Notes: generated by a model from the letters alone, not told the origin. A stretch of DNA of 64,000 bases from Pempheris klunzingeri (GCF_042242105.1 NC_092029.1:14308885-14372884), one strand, 5' to 3'; shown: positions 1-12,740, counted from the stretch's first letter. Numbers and translations are program-made.

Positions 1-82
1 GAGGCGACTTTAAAGAGAGAAGAGATTACACCAGAGGAACCAGGGTTCAAGTGTGATGTGGCGCAGGCACGTTTAAGGATAC

Positions 83-2407
83 AGCTCCACGTTGCGAAGG
101 GTGGCATAATCGGCATCGAACGACGACTGGTGCAAATCGGCGTAGCGAGCGGCGAGACCTCTGAACTCATCCATGCATACCTTCATCTGGGGGGAAAAGC
201 AATGGTGTGACGATTAACTACATTTGGAGCACATTTAATCTTCTAGGATACACCTTCCTCTAGTGTTATTACTTTGTCCTTACCGTGTATTTATTTTATT
301 CATGCTGCTGTAACAATACAATTTCCCAGACTGGGATCAATTAAGTCCATCCATCCATCCATGTAGAGAGTCTGTGCTCTCAGTTCCTCCCTGCTGCTGG
401 ATTTTGACCCACAGCCCAGCGCTACTGCAAGACTTTAAAATGTGTGTATATGCTTTTTCAGCCCATCTGTGCCAATTACCATCCCATTTCCTCACATTTG
501 TAATTTGTGTAAAAAACTAAAATTCACTTTTCAGAATTGTTTTCTCTTCAATCTGTTATTCTTCCACTTTCTCTGCACTTGTTTTTGCTGTGTTTTAGTG
601 ATTCATAATTGCTGTATCTATTCTGCTTGTATTTATTACTTATCTGGTAATTTCTCATGGTAATGTCTTCGGCTTTAGGTTTTACCTGCATGGAAATGCG
701 GCCGCACCGCTGCAGGTCATTGCCTGAGGTGAGGGCGACTGTGGTGGCAATGGCAGGAGGAGGGCTGGTTTTCAAGCTGTTGCAGGTACAAATGAGCTGA
801 GACAGGGCTTGCAGGGTGTCGATCCGCAGCTTAATGAACTCGCACTGGAACGTAAGCGGGCTCAGAGGAGTGCTGGCTGCCTGGAGGGGGGGGATTAATC
901 AGATAACAGAACAAAAACACAACAGTTAAATAGCGACACAGGTCTTTGTTGAGTTGACCTAACAAGGTATAGTCAGGTATTAGGTGAGTTAATCCATTAA
1001 CTATTTGAGATGCTGCGAAATCAGCTTCAATATCAAGACTCTCCAGACTGACTAAAAGCAGCTTTAAGCATCTGTCATTGGTGAGGTGGGAGGAGTTGCA
1101 TCAATGTGTTTTGACAAGTGGATGCATGGCAGTTAACTGACTGTGAGGGAAGCGATGCCCTTTTGGTAAGAGCGCAGGGCCTCTGCGATGGCGGTCATGG
1201 CTCCACTGTAGTCTCCATCCTCCACGTGACTCAGGCACTGCTCTGCCTGGGAAAACTCCTTCAGGCTGTTCAGCCAGAAGTAGAAGTGCTCTGATGCCAC
1301 GCGGGTCCGCAGACTCTGGTACAGCTCGCTGGAGAACTCGTGGCATCCCTGCAGATCAATTATAATATTTCATCAAGACTTTATCAGATACCGTACCTGC
1401 CTGAGACCAACGGTACCCTTAGAGCGTCCGGTTTAAGTGAACAAATGCTGGGTAGTGCTGGTCATGTATGAGCTGATCAGATTACCATGCGTGAGGCCTG
1501 TCGTGCGATGCGGTACACCGTCCAGCCATTAGCCACATTCTCCAGCTGCTGTTTGATGACAGTCTTCACTTCGGCTGACAGAGACGACTGGCTAGCAACA
1601 AAAATCACTGTTGCCAAGGAAACCTGCAGAAATCATGAGTGGAGTGTTAAATCCAAACTCAAAGAGATATATTTACAAGGGCAATAAAACAAGTAGAAAA
1701 ACAAGAAGGATTTTAAAACTGAATTAATCCATTCCAAACAGGTTTGCATGTGCAGATTGATTTCCCACTAGAATATAGATTACTGCTTAACTGTGATGTA
1801 AATTTAGTTGAGTCTCTTGTGTCTATGCTTAAAACGTAAAAGCTGCATTTAAGTGTTGTGAGACTCTTAAAGCCTTAATTTACTGTCTAAACAGCAACTG
1901 ATGTCTGACTCATACAGGGTCTCTCACCAGAAGCTCTTGCTGCTTGTCAGTGGAGGAGTGACTGGCTACTCTGTAGAGGTCCACCAGATCTCCCAGCATG
2001 CCGTCGCCCAGCACCGGCAGGTGGGTGGCGATGGCCGCCAGAGCGTGGCACATGAGAACGCGGGAGGAGTCGCAGGATAAGTGGAGCTGGCCGAGCAGGA
2101 AATCCACAGCAGACTGGCTCAGATGGGGTCGACTCTTCAGCAGTTTAACCAGTGAGGTGAGCGCCGTCTGGGGTTGGCACAAATGGTAAGTAGAAGGATG
2201 GCTAAAGTCATAATGTGGATGCCGATTGATCAATGGTGCAGTCAGTTAAAGGTATACAGGTTTTATGATTGTAAGTTCAATAATTCAGCTTTAATGACAA
2301 ATGCTCATAAAGTAATTCTGCCCTCATTAGTTGCATTGTTACATTTGTACAGCAGATATTAGATGGTATTATATCTATGTATATATCTTCTATATATGGA
2401 TGCTGCT

Positions 2408-2462
<55 letters not shown>

Positions 2463-5400
2463 TGAGTCTGGGATAGTGAGTCTTAAAAGTTCACACACTG
2501 GACCAGTTTTACCTTTCCAAGTCAGCATTAAACTATCAATAACACTCAGCATGGCATTTCCTCCAAATATCACTGACTGGAGCTGGGTATAATTTGAAAT
2601 GTAATATTATTTCCAATAAAACATTTGAGTTTTCCTGAGAGTTCTTTTGAATTTAACAGAAGAGGCCAGACTGCTCATATGTTAAATGTATTCTAAACAC
2701 AAGCAGCCAAAGCAGATCAAAGAATAAGTAAACTAGACTACAAATCTGACCAGACATTTGATGCCAGCTTTTAGAACAAGATATTTTTAGTTGGTACATT
2801 TAAGTTGGTATGAAAAATGTTACAGTGTTGTCTTACTTTGAGCGTGGCCTGTGCACTGGAGCTGCTGTCCTGACTGCAAAGCATCAGGAGGGACTCCACT
2901 CCCAAAACTGTGTCTTGCTCCAGCTGTATGATATCTGAGGAGCAGAAATAGCGACACTTACCCTTGGCACAAAGGAGCAAAAATCAGCGGGGTGAATGAG
3001 AAATCAATGCTTTGATGAGCCATTACTTGCTGTGACTAACCTTTTTCTGGACAGGAAATGGCGATGTTGGAGAGCACTATGACCCCGTGAGCAGCCACTG
3101 CCAGGTTGCTGTGGTAACAGCATTCTTGTGCCAGTTTAACCAGGTCAGTGAGCCGGGGGGGAACAGAGGAGCCACCTGAGAGGGATGTTTGAGAGGAATA
3201 CAGATCAGTCTGGAGTTGTTCCCTTCTTCACAAGACAAATAACAGCATGAGAGAGTTGCTATTAAAGCCTGGTTAAGATTAAACTCTTAGTAATGTAAGA
3301 AATTCACAATGTGATGGGAAAAGATTTAAAAGTGAACACAACCTGTCATATTATTAAAGTACTGCTTGATTGCAATTGTTCCAGAGAGGGTGGAGAGGAC
3401 AGCCAGCATCCCCAGCTTCAAGCTGTTGTAAGGGCTGGTCAAAGCACACTCACACAGGGTCTGCAGAGAAAACAAAACCACTGAATAACCTCCAGCTTTT
3501 AAACCAACATGGAGACAATGACACAGTACATCGGTCACACTCCACAGACACTCTACCTGAGTGTTTTCTCTCATCCAAAGGTGAGGAGCCTTTTTTGCCA
3601 GGAACTTCAGGTCATTGATTGCGAGTCTCTTCACCGCTTTTCTTGGGTCATCTTTCAAGTACTGAAGGAGAAGCTGGAGCTGTACAGACACAAAATTTAA
3701 GAAAAAGTCAATCACTACGTTTTTTTAAAAAGAGAGGACGAAGCTTAATAATGGCAACAGACCATGTGTATATGCATGTGTAGATCTCCTATCAAGACAA
3801 AAAACAACAGCATGTATTTATGCTGTGAATGGCTTTGGCCTGGTTGTCACTCACATTGCACCAGAGAGTATTTGCATAAAGTTTAGCTTTTCACAACTGT
3901 CGCCCGTAGTGCCCATGGTCTCCTTTTAAATCTCTGCATCTTCATCGGATGGTGCACAGCTACATGGCCAGATCCCATTAGCAATGAACAGCAGCATAAT
4001 GCCGTCTCAGCTTTTGGGTGAAACAGCCCGTCACAGTAAATAACCAAACACTGAGGTACCGCTCTGTCATGGTGTTACCTGCTTTGGGATATCGATGAGG
4101 GAGGAGGCAGCCAGCTGGGTGAAGGTGTGCAGGGTGACGATGACCATAGGGGTGGAGGGATAAGAGTTAACCAGGTGCTGTAGGAGCTCTCTGCTGCTCG
4201 AGGCCAAGCTGGCATCATGATGCATGTGCTGCAGCATGGGGATCAACTTCAGCTTCAGTTCCACTGGAGTGTCTAAACCTGGGGGTTAACACAAGGTTGA
4301 GATATGGGCTGAAGAGGAATGCAAACTCTATATAAAATATGTTATTGGTATTTGGTGCTATTTGAATGTACAGAGTTGCATTTTAATTCTGATTATTAAA
4401 TATATTGTATCTATATAGTGTTTTTTCAGCAAATTTTATCTTATCTGTTTACCTTATCTTATCTTATTAAAATTTTGGAATGTTTGTAATATTCACCAAA
4501 TGTGTAAAGCTAAAATGGGGACATGGCTGTTGTCTTTCTGCAAGTGATCTGCAATGATTTTACTACAGAACAGAGATTTTACCTTGAATCATCTCACTGA
4601 CTTTGTTGCAAATCCCAGCTGCAAAGTCTCTGAAAATCAGAAAACACACCAAATTTATTTCATTCAAATCATCGTCCCATTTATCTGCACTACGGTTTTA
4701 GGTAAAGCGACAATTTTCCTTACTTAGACTGTGCAGAGAAGCTTGCAGCGGCAAATATGGCAGCCTCCACTTCTACATTGTCATGAGAGTCCAGGCTTTG
4801 GCGAATACTGTGGTGGGCATTCTTCCTCTCTGGGATGATAGAGGCCAAACTACCGAGCATCCTGAATAGAAGCAACAACAGGGAAATCGTTTGTTTTAAG
4901 CCTCAGATAGACATCTGGCGAGAAAGAATCACTCATTTCCTCTCAGGCTGTAGAGTAGTGCAGTGTTACTGGTTGTTGGTCTTTACGTTCTAAAATTAGA
5001 AATCCTGTGCCCACCAGCAAAACATAAAACTTAAGTAGATTATGCATTATTACCTCAGAGTGATGGCTCTGGCCACTGGGTCGTTGCTGTGGATGACCGA
5101 AAACACTCTTTTGACAAATTCATCCACATTGAGGATTTTTTCGAGATGCTTCTCACTCTGTTGAGTTACCTTCAGCACACAGAGGCGCAGAAAGTTGTTC
5201 CTGAAATCAGAGAGACACGCTTTTATAAACAAAGAGGTCTGTGCCAGAGTTCAACCAGATGCAATAATCATGCAGCACATATTATTAATAATTACTTACT
5301 GTTAATGAACTCATCTTGCATTCCACAAAAGGTTTAGAATATTGTTTATGACAAATTACCTGAGCACCAAATGTCTTCAAATTGCTTTCTAGGTGTGTTC

Positions 5401-6463
5401 AGCTCTCAAAGAAAACTAAAGTATTATAGTTACATGTAATGTACCAAAGTGTAAATATCTCATAGTGAAAATATTTATTTCATCACAGCCATATATTTAT
5501 ATTTATTTTGCTATTGCTATTTTTTCTTTTACTATTGCTTCTTTTCACTCTCCCTGTACTATTGTTGCTGCTGTAACATGAGAATTTCCCCCTATGGGGG
5601 ATCAAATAAAGAAAAGTCTAAGTCTAAAGTCTAATGAGCAAAAGCAAGTAGCTGTAACCAGCAAACTAGTAGTAGTGTGAGACGTTTTACTTGGCATGCA
5701 CCCAGCTGTCAGTTCCCTCAGGTACACCTAAGTAAAAGTAATGTAGTTTAATGCACCCATCCTGCACTAAACCCTCCTTTCATGAAGGTTAAAATGTTCA
5801 GTTTATGATCATTTTGGAGGCGACAGTTGTAGTTGGCGGTGTTGTAGAATTCTAGTGTATTATTGAGAGGTGGCTCTATGTTTTTAGATTAGGATTTATC
5901 GCAGGGCTGTTGTAACCTTGTAATAAACTGCATTGTTTTTGGGTGGTACCTGGGTGTACCTGACAAACTAACAACTTCATGCATGACACCTGTCAGCTTA
6001 GTAGCAACCATCAAAATCGAAAACCATTATGATTTTAAGAACGAGCAACTATAGTCCAACTATATAAAGCATCCATACCCAAGTCTGAAGATGTCTGCTA
6101 GTTTGAGGAATGCAGAGTTGATGAGGATGGGAAATGGGTACTTCTGGAAGAGTTTGGGGAAGAGCACCACGGCCTCGCACTGCTCCCCAAGCTTCCCCGA
6201 CCGCAACCCTGGAATTGAAGCAATTTTACTGGTTACGATAAAGCAGGGAAGGGTGATACAGTAAAAAAAAAAAAAAAGAAAAGCAAACGCAATGAGAAGA
6301 CACGACACACAAGATCAGGCTTCAACCGATGAGCCGTTTGCTAATTTGTTAGCAAGCTAGAAAACGCACCTTTGTCCAGCTCCATGAGGGCGGAATTGGC
6401 GTCGAGTTCTTGTTCGCCATAACAAGCCTCTGACAAGAATGAACGCGCAGTTGAAAGCGACAT
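83..6463 (-). CDS. ints7: Integrator complex subunit 7 (3' end missing)
   Basis: INTS7 is a helical-repeat scaffold subunit of the nuclear Integrator complex, which cleaves snRNA 3' ends and attenuates Pol II transcription; it is also linked to the DNA-damage response. Coding exons in transcript order are 6463-6370, 6208-6079, 5200-5054, 4861-4724, 4629-4583, 4278-4079, 3679-3557, 3460-3343, 3175-3041, 2934-2837, 2167-1928, 1623-1486, 1348-1142, 880-686 and 186-83. Each is bounded by AG/GT and the phase closes throughout. The start ATG (6463-6461) opens with MSLSTARSFLSEACYGEQEL, close to human INTS7. Further strong matches are LINSAFLKLAD, FVKRVFSVIHSNDPVARAIT, LPVLGDGMLGDL and SEHFYFWLNSLKEFS. 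These exons give about 704 residues. The human protein is about 960, so roughly 250 C-terminal residues lie beyond position 1. No frameshift or stop was seen. It shares an upstream region with dtl. The identification is very secure; exon ends are inferred by eye. Confidence 0.96.
281..364 (+). repeat. LINE 3'-tail remnant with CATC microsatellite
   Basis: The stretch reads GCTGCTGTAAC, then AATTTCCC, then GGGATCAATTAAGT, and ends in a short (CATC)n run. This is the usual 3' end of a teleost non-LTR retrotransposon that terminates in a simple repeat. A second, better copy lies near 5500-5636. It sits in an ints7 intron (187-685). The class is assigned from general recall of fish repeats only. 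Confidence 0.5.
2409..2461. repeat. (GT)n microsatellite
   Basis: An uninterrupted GT dinucleotide run of about 26 units lies in the ints7 intron between exons 2837-2934 and 1928-2167. It is expected to be length-polymorphic. The open frames running through it are poly-Thr/His or Cys/Val artefacts. Confidence 0.97.
5470..5636 (+). repeat. LINE 3'-tail remnant with (AAGTCT)n end
   Basis: This holds a TATTTATTTTGCTATTGC-type U-rich stretch, then GCTGCTGTAACATGAGAA, then CCCCTATGGGGGATCAAATA, ending in about three copies of AAGTCT. That is the standard 3' untranslated end of a teleost LINE. It lies in the 878-bp ints7 intron between 5200 and 6079. The rest of that intron shows no recognisable feature. 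Confidence 0.55.
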
Positions 6464-7335
6464 TGTTGTTTAGTTTTTTAACTTGAAAAGGGAACAGGCT
6501 TGACACCCATGGGCTGTTAGCATTTCATTGTACCAGCGGCTGACCGGGTGTTACGATTTAACTACTTCCGGCTTGGTTTTTCGTAATAAAGCGCTCGTGT
6601 TACATTTACAAGTTTCATTAATTGAGTTTGACTTTTTTCTTAAAATCAAAATCTTCAAGTTAATAATTCTTAGGTAAATTATTCCGTTTAAAGTGGTGCA
6701 AAACACCAAAGTGCATGTAGTACTGTGCTTTTTTTTTGGTACTTTCACATCCAATCTCATTACTACATTTGCACGTCCTGTGTACATTATAGTTTATTCA
6801 TTTTTATCATTAACTGTATACCTGCTTACTTCAGTGTTATAGTTTATTCTATATTCCATATATAGCTATCTCATAATTTATTCTATATTAATTCTGGATT
6901 ATTTTATGAATCCCATTTTACTTTTATTTATGTGTCTCTTATAAACTATCGCATGAGCATCGTTGCAGGGAGCCTGAGATTTTGAAGAATTTCATTATCA
7001 ATGACTGCTCCACTGTAACTGTTGTGCGCATATGAGAAATGAAAACCATAAACTTAAAGGGTGTCATTTATTTTGAAAGAACGGATTAGTCAGTTGTTAC
7101 CGCGGCACAAAGAAAGCGGAAGCGGAAGTGATGACATTGAGGAAGTGGTAGTTTCGACCAATGGCAGCGCTCAGCGCAAGTTTAGCGGGGGATTCGGTCT
7201 CTGTGTTCAGAGGAGCTGTTCGCGGGAAAGAAGAGCAGTGGCAACACGGAAAAAGATCTCCAGCTAACGATCTAAAAAACATCTCAGTGTTATTATTAAA
7301 AACTATTTCAGATCGTCTTCTGCCGGGGTGTTGGG
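6464..7335. promoter_or_regulatory. Bidirectional promoter region between ints7 and dtl
   Basis: The ATGs of ints7 (6463, minus) and dtl (7336, plus) are 872 bp apart and divergent, as in human. On the ints7 side an ETS-type motif ACTTCCGG lies near 6563-6570. On the dtl side there are two tandem ETS-like GCGGAA cores ending in GCGGAAGTGATG (about 7116-7133), a CCAAT box (7158-7162) and an E2F-type site TTCGCGGGAAA (7219-7229). The middle (about 6600-6960) is AT-rich and looks neutral. E2F control fits DTL, a known S-phase gene. Transcription start sites cannot be placed from sequence alone. Confidence 0.75.
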
Positions 7336-10300
7336 ATGCTTTTCCGCTCAATTGTTGACAGGAGAGTGGGCAGACGAAGGCAGAGTGGTGAGAAATTAAT
7401 GTATTTGGGAGAATTGGGGGGGCTTTTGGGTTGTGCCCTGTGGTTTATTGTGCTATCTACACAGTAACTGGTTTACCTTGAGCTAACTTAACATCCAGGG
7501 TAATAATAACAACGTAACATTTCTGCGTTACGTTTGGAGTCATAAAACCACCAAAGTTTACAGGTGGATCGTTGATCTCTCGTTGACGAAGTTGATGTAA
7601 AGTATTTTAAGCTAATGTATTCTGCTCTTATGCATTATATCAGACTAAACTCCAATTAAAATAAGACAAGTAAACCATACGTTGACTAATTTGGCTACAT
7701 AAAAGTTATAATTAGTTTGTAATCAATGAAATGCGGTGAAAACACATGATTTCAACATTGGGATGCAACTAAAAAGTCAGTAAAGCTACGATAATACGGA
7801 GTGCTTGCCCTGAACCGGAAGAAGTCAAATAAAAATCAAACATATCCTGAAAAAACCCACAAGTAACTATAGCCAACAGATGTAGTAGAATTAAAAAGTA
7901 CAATCTAACCTCTGAATTGGTGTAAAATCATAAATTCAAATCACTCATGTACCAGCATCTCAAAATAGTCTGACTAAATGTACTTTCTTCTTGTGTTTCC
8001 AGCCCTCCCTGCAGATCCCTGGCCCAGGTACCCTCTGAGCTCCCTGCTGGGGGGCTACCAGTGTGTCCGACATGACGAACACATCTCCTACGGCAACCTT
8101 GGTGACTCTGTACCACCGTTTGGACTGGCTTTCGCCTCCGGTAACCCACCAGTCACATAATCTCTACACAACAGAGCTAGAAGATGTTTCCTTTTCTTTG
8201 TCTAACCTGCATGTCCCCTCCTATCCCATCTCCCTTCAGCCGGAGACCTGCACAGCGTCCTTGCAGTGGCGAATGAGGAAGGTATTGTCAGGATCTACAA
8301 CACAGAGAGCCGCGAAAACCCGCTTCTTAAAGGTATGTGCAGACACTCCTTTTTTCCATCTGTAGTTCTGTCCGTTATGAGGAAATATTAGTTGCTCATG
8401 TTGTGTGAATGTCTGCAGAATGGCTGGCCCATGAGAATGCTGTCTTTGACATCGCCTGGGTACCGGGGGAGCCTCAATTAGTAAGTACAACTCGTTCATT
8501 TTATAGTCCACTATGAACCATGATGTTAAGTCAGTAACATCTTTGATATCTTTTATTTGTATGCATTTATAGAGCCATATAGACATTTATGCATTGTATC
8601 TGATTAGCTACCCTTGTTCAAGTGACTGTGCTTAAATTTCCTTTTAACCTCCTTTTTCATACAAGTAAAGCCTTCTTTAAATTTGATTATTGTTCATCTT
8701 TAGGTGACCGCTGCCGGTGATCAGATGGCTCGGCTGTGGGATGTGAAGTCAGGGGCGCTCTTAGGCAGCTTCAAGGGTCACCTGTGCAGCCTCAAATCTG
8801 TTGCATTCACACCACAGGAGAAAGGTATACTACAGTATATACAGACCAATTACTACATCGCTGGGAGATAATTTGGTCCCTGTTTTCTCTCAAAAAAAAC
8901 CCCATCTTCTATTGTGTGACGCTGGCTTTTGGGGCTCTGGCAGCATGTTTTTGTTTGGGATGTTTATATACACCCTCGTCTATTAGTAGGGCATTAATAG
9001 CCTCTAATACATATGCCAGCAGGGGGAAAAATTACTGGGATCTGATTGCAAAATCAAAGGAAAGAAACAACTTTTTTATAAGTATTTAATTTGGAAGCAT
9101 GTAGGTGTAATTTTTCATTTAAATGTAATTTAAATTTTGCATTCATGATGCTTTTTTGTGCACATTTTTGATGCTTTGTCTTCTATTAAACAGCTGTGTT
9201 CTGTACTGGAGCCAGAGATGGAAACATCATGGTGTGGGACACCAGGTGCAGCAAAAAAGGTATCAGTTAGACATTTCAATTACAATAGGTTTGTTTTTGT
9301 GCTTGGTCAAACCCAATCTTCATTTCTAAAGTGCTACAATATTTTAGGCAAATGAATTGCATTCAGAGTGTGTTATCATGTTTATGCCTCCCCTTTTTAG
9401 ATGGTTTCTACAGACAAGTGAAACAGATCAGCGGTGCTCACAACAAAGCAGAGACAAACCCGTCGACCAAAACAAAGAAGAGGCGGAATAGCATGCGTGG
9501 AATGGCTCCTAGTGTGGTGAGTTTCTTCAACAAGCTGACTCTCTGTAATGAAAGAGGGCTGTGCAGAAGGAAGGCTGATCTTTGAGCACCTCGTCTCTCT
9601 TGCAGGACACCCAGCAGAGTGTCACAGTGGTTGTGTTTCGGGATCAGCACACCCTCATTTCTTCTGGGGCTGTTGATGGGTAAGAAACTGCTGTTACCTA
9701 TTCCTGACATGAATTTAAAATGGCTGCCAAAGCAAAGCATCTTGCATGGTCATGATATATATATATTTTGCATTTCTTTTGTCTCAACCAGAGTGATCAA
9801 GATGTGGGATCTGAGGAAGAACTACACCGCACACCATCACGATCCTGCTCCACTCCAGACGTACCGCTACCCCGGTTCTTGCATGCGCATGCGACTCGGT
9901 TAGTTTTTTGCCATACTGAGCATCATGTCTATCTGAATCATGCAGATGACCAGATTAAGTGATTGTTTTCCATCTGTTGCAGGTTATTCCGGACTTGCTT
10001 TGGACTCCACGAGGTCCAACGTCTTCTGCAACTGCACTGATGACAGCATCTACATGTTCAATGTTACTGGAATAAAAACCACTCCAGGTAAACGAGGACT
10101 CTGACTCTAATCGTTGTGTGTCTCTGCCCAAAGTGGACTTTTTCTAGTCTGTTACTGATTGAATTCATTGCCATTACAGATCACTAGATGGGGCTGCAAA
10201 CTAATGTCATTTGCTTTAAATTAAAAGGGGAGAGTCGAACAAGATTTTTTATAGAGGAAACCTAGAGGTTGCAGGGACTCATATTCTAATATCTTGCAGT

Positions 10301-12740
10301 CAGAGGTTTGAATGTGTTGTCCTGGGGGATGTGGATGTGGATGTGGACTCCCAATCAGCTGCTTAATACTCGCATTGCAACCCAGGGAACCATTTTGAAA
10401 CATCACACAGTACAGAGTGGTGCTTGTTGTACCCTTGCTGTAGCATAATGAGATGCACCGTGTTGCATCTTATTCAGGCTCGCATCATTTGTTTGTATTA
10501 CTCTATTTTTATTATTTAGTGGTTCTAATGTTGCCGTTTGTTGGCCTCCACAGTGGCGGTTTTCAGCGGCCACCAGAACTCCTCGTTTTATGTAAAGTCC
10601 AGTATCAGCCCAGACGACCAGTTCGTGGCCAGCGGCTCAAGTGACAATCACGCATACATCTGGAAGGTACGGCCTCTGTTTTATTTGCTGCATCAAAATG
10701 GAAAATTGTTTTGTATTTGTGATGCTTTAAGGTGATCCTGGTGGTGTATTTTAGCATCTTTTGTCTATTTCAGATCTCTGATCCTAAATGTCCTCCCATG
10801 ATGCTCCAAGGCCATAGCGAGGAAGTGACCTCTGTTGCATGGTGTCCAACAGATTTCACCAAGGTGAGGAGATAAACTTTCAGTGTTTCGAAGACTTTTG
10901 AGAAACCTGTAGACATATAACCAATCACAGCTATGGTAATCTCTATCCTGTTTCCTTTCTGCACTACCTGAGATTGATTTAGAGGTATTTTTGCATCCCA
11001 GCTGTGAAGCTGAGCTGTTTTAATGGGCTAGGAAGATGGATTTAGGCTCTGTATAATCTCCGCTGCTCTCTTGGCAGATTGCTTCCTGCTCTGATGACCA
11101 CACTGTGCGGATCTGGAGGCTTCGCCGGGAAATGGATGGAGCTCAGTCCTCAGTGGGAGAGGCCAACCTTGTGGGCTGGGCGCGTCCTAAGTCTCCATCA
11201 GGTACGATTTACAAATACCACTAACCACCTCGTAACAACGTACACAATGTTTTTCTCTTACTCTTCTTTTCGTTGTATTGATGTCTTACCTTTGTGTGAG
11301 AAAAGAGAGAAGTCATAAATCACTGCCGTCTTGCTCTTGAATGCAAAATGCAATTATTCAGATGTTGTCACATCTAAACTAAGGAGACCTTCTGCTTCTG
11401 TTAAGGGCCTTCACTCAGAGCTGAGACGACCCCTCCCAAGAGCCAGAGGACGGAGAGCCTTGGTGGCCTGGCATCACCCCAGGTGGCTGCCTGTGCTCCC
11501 AGTGGAGCCGCCATGCCGCTGTCCTCCAGCACCACCTCCTCACCTGCCCCTTCTCAGGATGCTAAGCCCGCTGCTGTTCGCCAGAGAACACCTTCCTCTA
11601 TCAAACAGTGGCTATCCCCCAACCGCGGCTCTCCTGGTCAGGTCAGCCCTCTGCTCCGTAGGGTGCTGAGCCCCTGTCCCCAGAGCCCGGCGAGCAGCAC
11701 CTCTCCCACAGAACGACGGGCCAAACGCAGGCTGGAGACTGGCGACAGTCCATCCGCGAGCTGCGGCGGTGCAGAACAGTGTGACTGTGTTACTGAACTT
11801 TACCCCGCAGCCAAGAGAAGCCGGGACCTGTCAGGAATCTGCTGCGCCGCTCAGGAGAGCCACGCACAAACAGACTGTCACACACAGGACAAGAAGCAAG
11901 TCTCACTAAGACAGACTGACAAGGAGAACTGCTCTCCCAGAGCCAGCGACTGGTTGTCAGTAATGGGCCAAAAGATGAGGAAAGGTCAAGGAAGCCCCAG
12001 TACTCCCAGAAGTCCCAGTGCCTCTAAGAGACAAGAAGGCAAGATTCCAGCTTCACCAGTAAGCACAAAAATCCCTGCTTAATCAGCAGTTAATCAGTTT
12101 TTAACATTTACCTTCCCTCACAAGTATTACGGCTTCTCTATCGAGTCCTTTTGGAGCTTTTTCCTTGTCAGCATAAAAATCTCTTTGGCATAGCTGTTAG
12201 ATTATGGAGGACTGAAATAATGAAGTTCTTTTTAGGAGTAGAACTTTCTTAAAGCAATTGGTCGACATTTTGAGGAATAGTCTTTTTTGAGTATACTATA
12301 TAGTGAATACTGCTCTGGTAATGGTTAATATGAAGCTACAGGTGGCAGCGGGTTAAGGGCATCCTGAAAGCCGGATAATTAAGGGCATACCACATAACTG
12401 CAACGGTTCGATTCCAGCTCAGGACTATTGTTGCATGCCATACCCCTCTCTTTCTTTACCCTCGCATTTCCTGTTTGCTGCTATACTGTCCGCCATTGAA
12501 AAAAGAGAAAATGCCAAAAGAAAAATCTTGGAAAAAACAGCAGTCTTGGTTGAGGAATGATAGTTTGATGACTGAGCTCTGTCCCTCCTTATGCGTACTA
12601 ATGTTTACAATGCATGGGAATGTTTTCTAGCCAATATTGCAGGTGACATTTTTTTTTTCTTTCTTGTTTTTCAGACCATCCGCTCACCACAAACCATGAA
12701 GAAAATCTCCACGTATTTCACGAGGAGGCCTCTGGAGTGA
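7336..12740 (+). CDS. dtl: Denticleless homolog / Cdt2, CRL4 substrate receptor
   Basis: DTL is the WD40 substrate receptor of the nuclear CUL4-DDB1 ubiquitin ligase. It destroys PCNA-bound Cdt1, p21 and Set8 in S phase and after DNA damage. Exons are 7336-7387, 8003-8140, 8240-8332, 8419-8480, 8704-8824, 9194-9259, 9401-9516, 9606-9679, 9792-9898, 9983-10087, 10554-10666, 10774-10863, 11078-11201, 11406-12058 and 12675-12740, with TGA at 12738-12740. All phases close, giving 659 aa against about 730 in human. WD40 repeats occupy roughly residues 60-405. Two DDB1-contacting WDxR motifs are visible: WDTR (170-173) and WDLR (246-249). Residues 421-638, one large exon, form a Ser/Pro-rich disordered tail with many SP/TP sites. 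The last exon carries the PCNA-binding PIP-like motif MKKISTYF (646-653). It diverges from ints7 across a shared promoter. The shorter tail is the main difference from human. Confidence 0.96.
12255..12342 (+). repeat. MITE fragment, GTCGACATTTTG...AATATGAAGCTACAG family
   Basis: GGTCGACATTTTGAGGAATAG followed by TAATATGAAGCTACAGG matches the left arm of the fuller copies at 53230-53957 and 59989-61055. It lies in the last dtl intron and runs directly into the SINE that follows. It is truncated on both sides. Confidence 0.6.
12343..12530 (+). repeat. tRNA-derived SINE
   Basis: A tRNA-like head has an A-box-like GGCAGCGGGTTAAGGGCA and a clear B box GGTTCGATTCC at 12405-12415. A body follows with a pyrimidine stretch CCCCTCTCTTTCTTT and an A-rich end with AATGCCAAAAG. 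This is the layout of common teleost tRNA SINEs. It sits in the last dtl intron (12059-12674). It is not a functional tRNA, because the acceptor and anticodon arms do not pair. Confidence 0.7.

Noticed and set aside
2277..2592. Open frames on both strands rich in Thr-His or Cys-Val
   Set aside because: They are translations of the (GT)n microsatellite and its flanks within an ints7 intron.
11483..12082. A 199-codon frame starting at an internal Met
   Set aside because: This is the large dtl exon 14 (11406-12058) in its true frame, read through the donor site; it is not a separate gene.
12343..12430. Possible tRNA gene
   Set aside because: A and B boxes are present but the stems do not pair; it is a SINE head.
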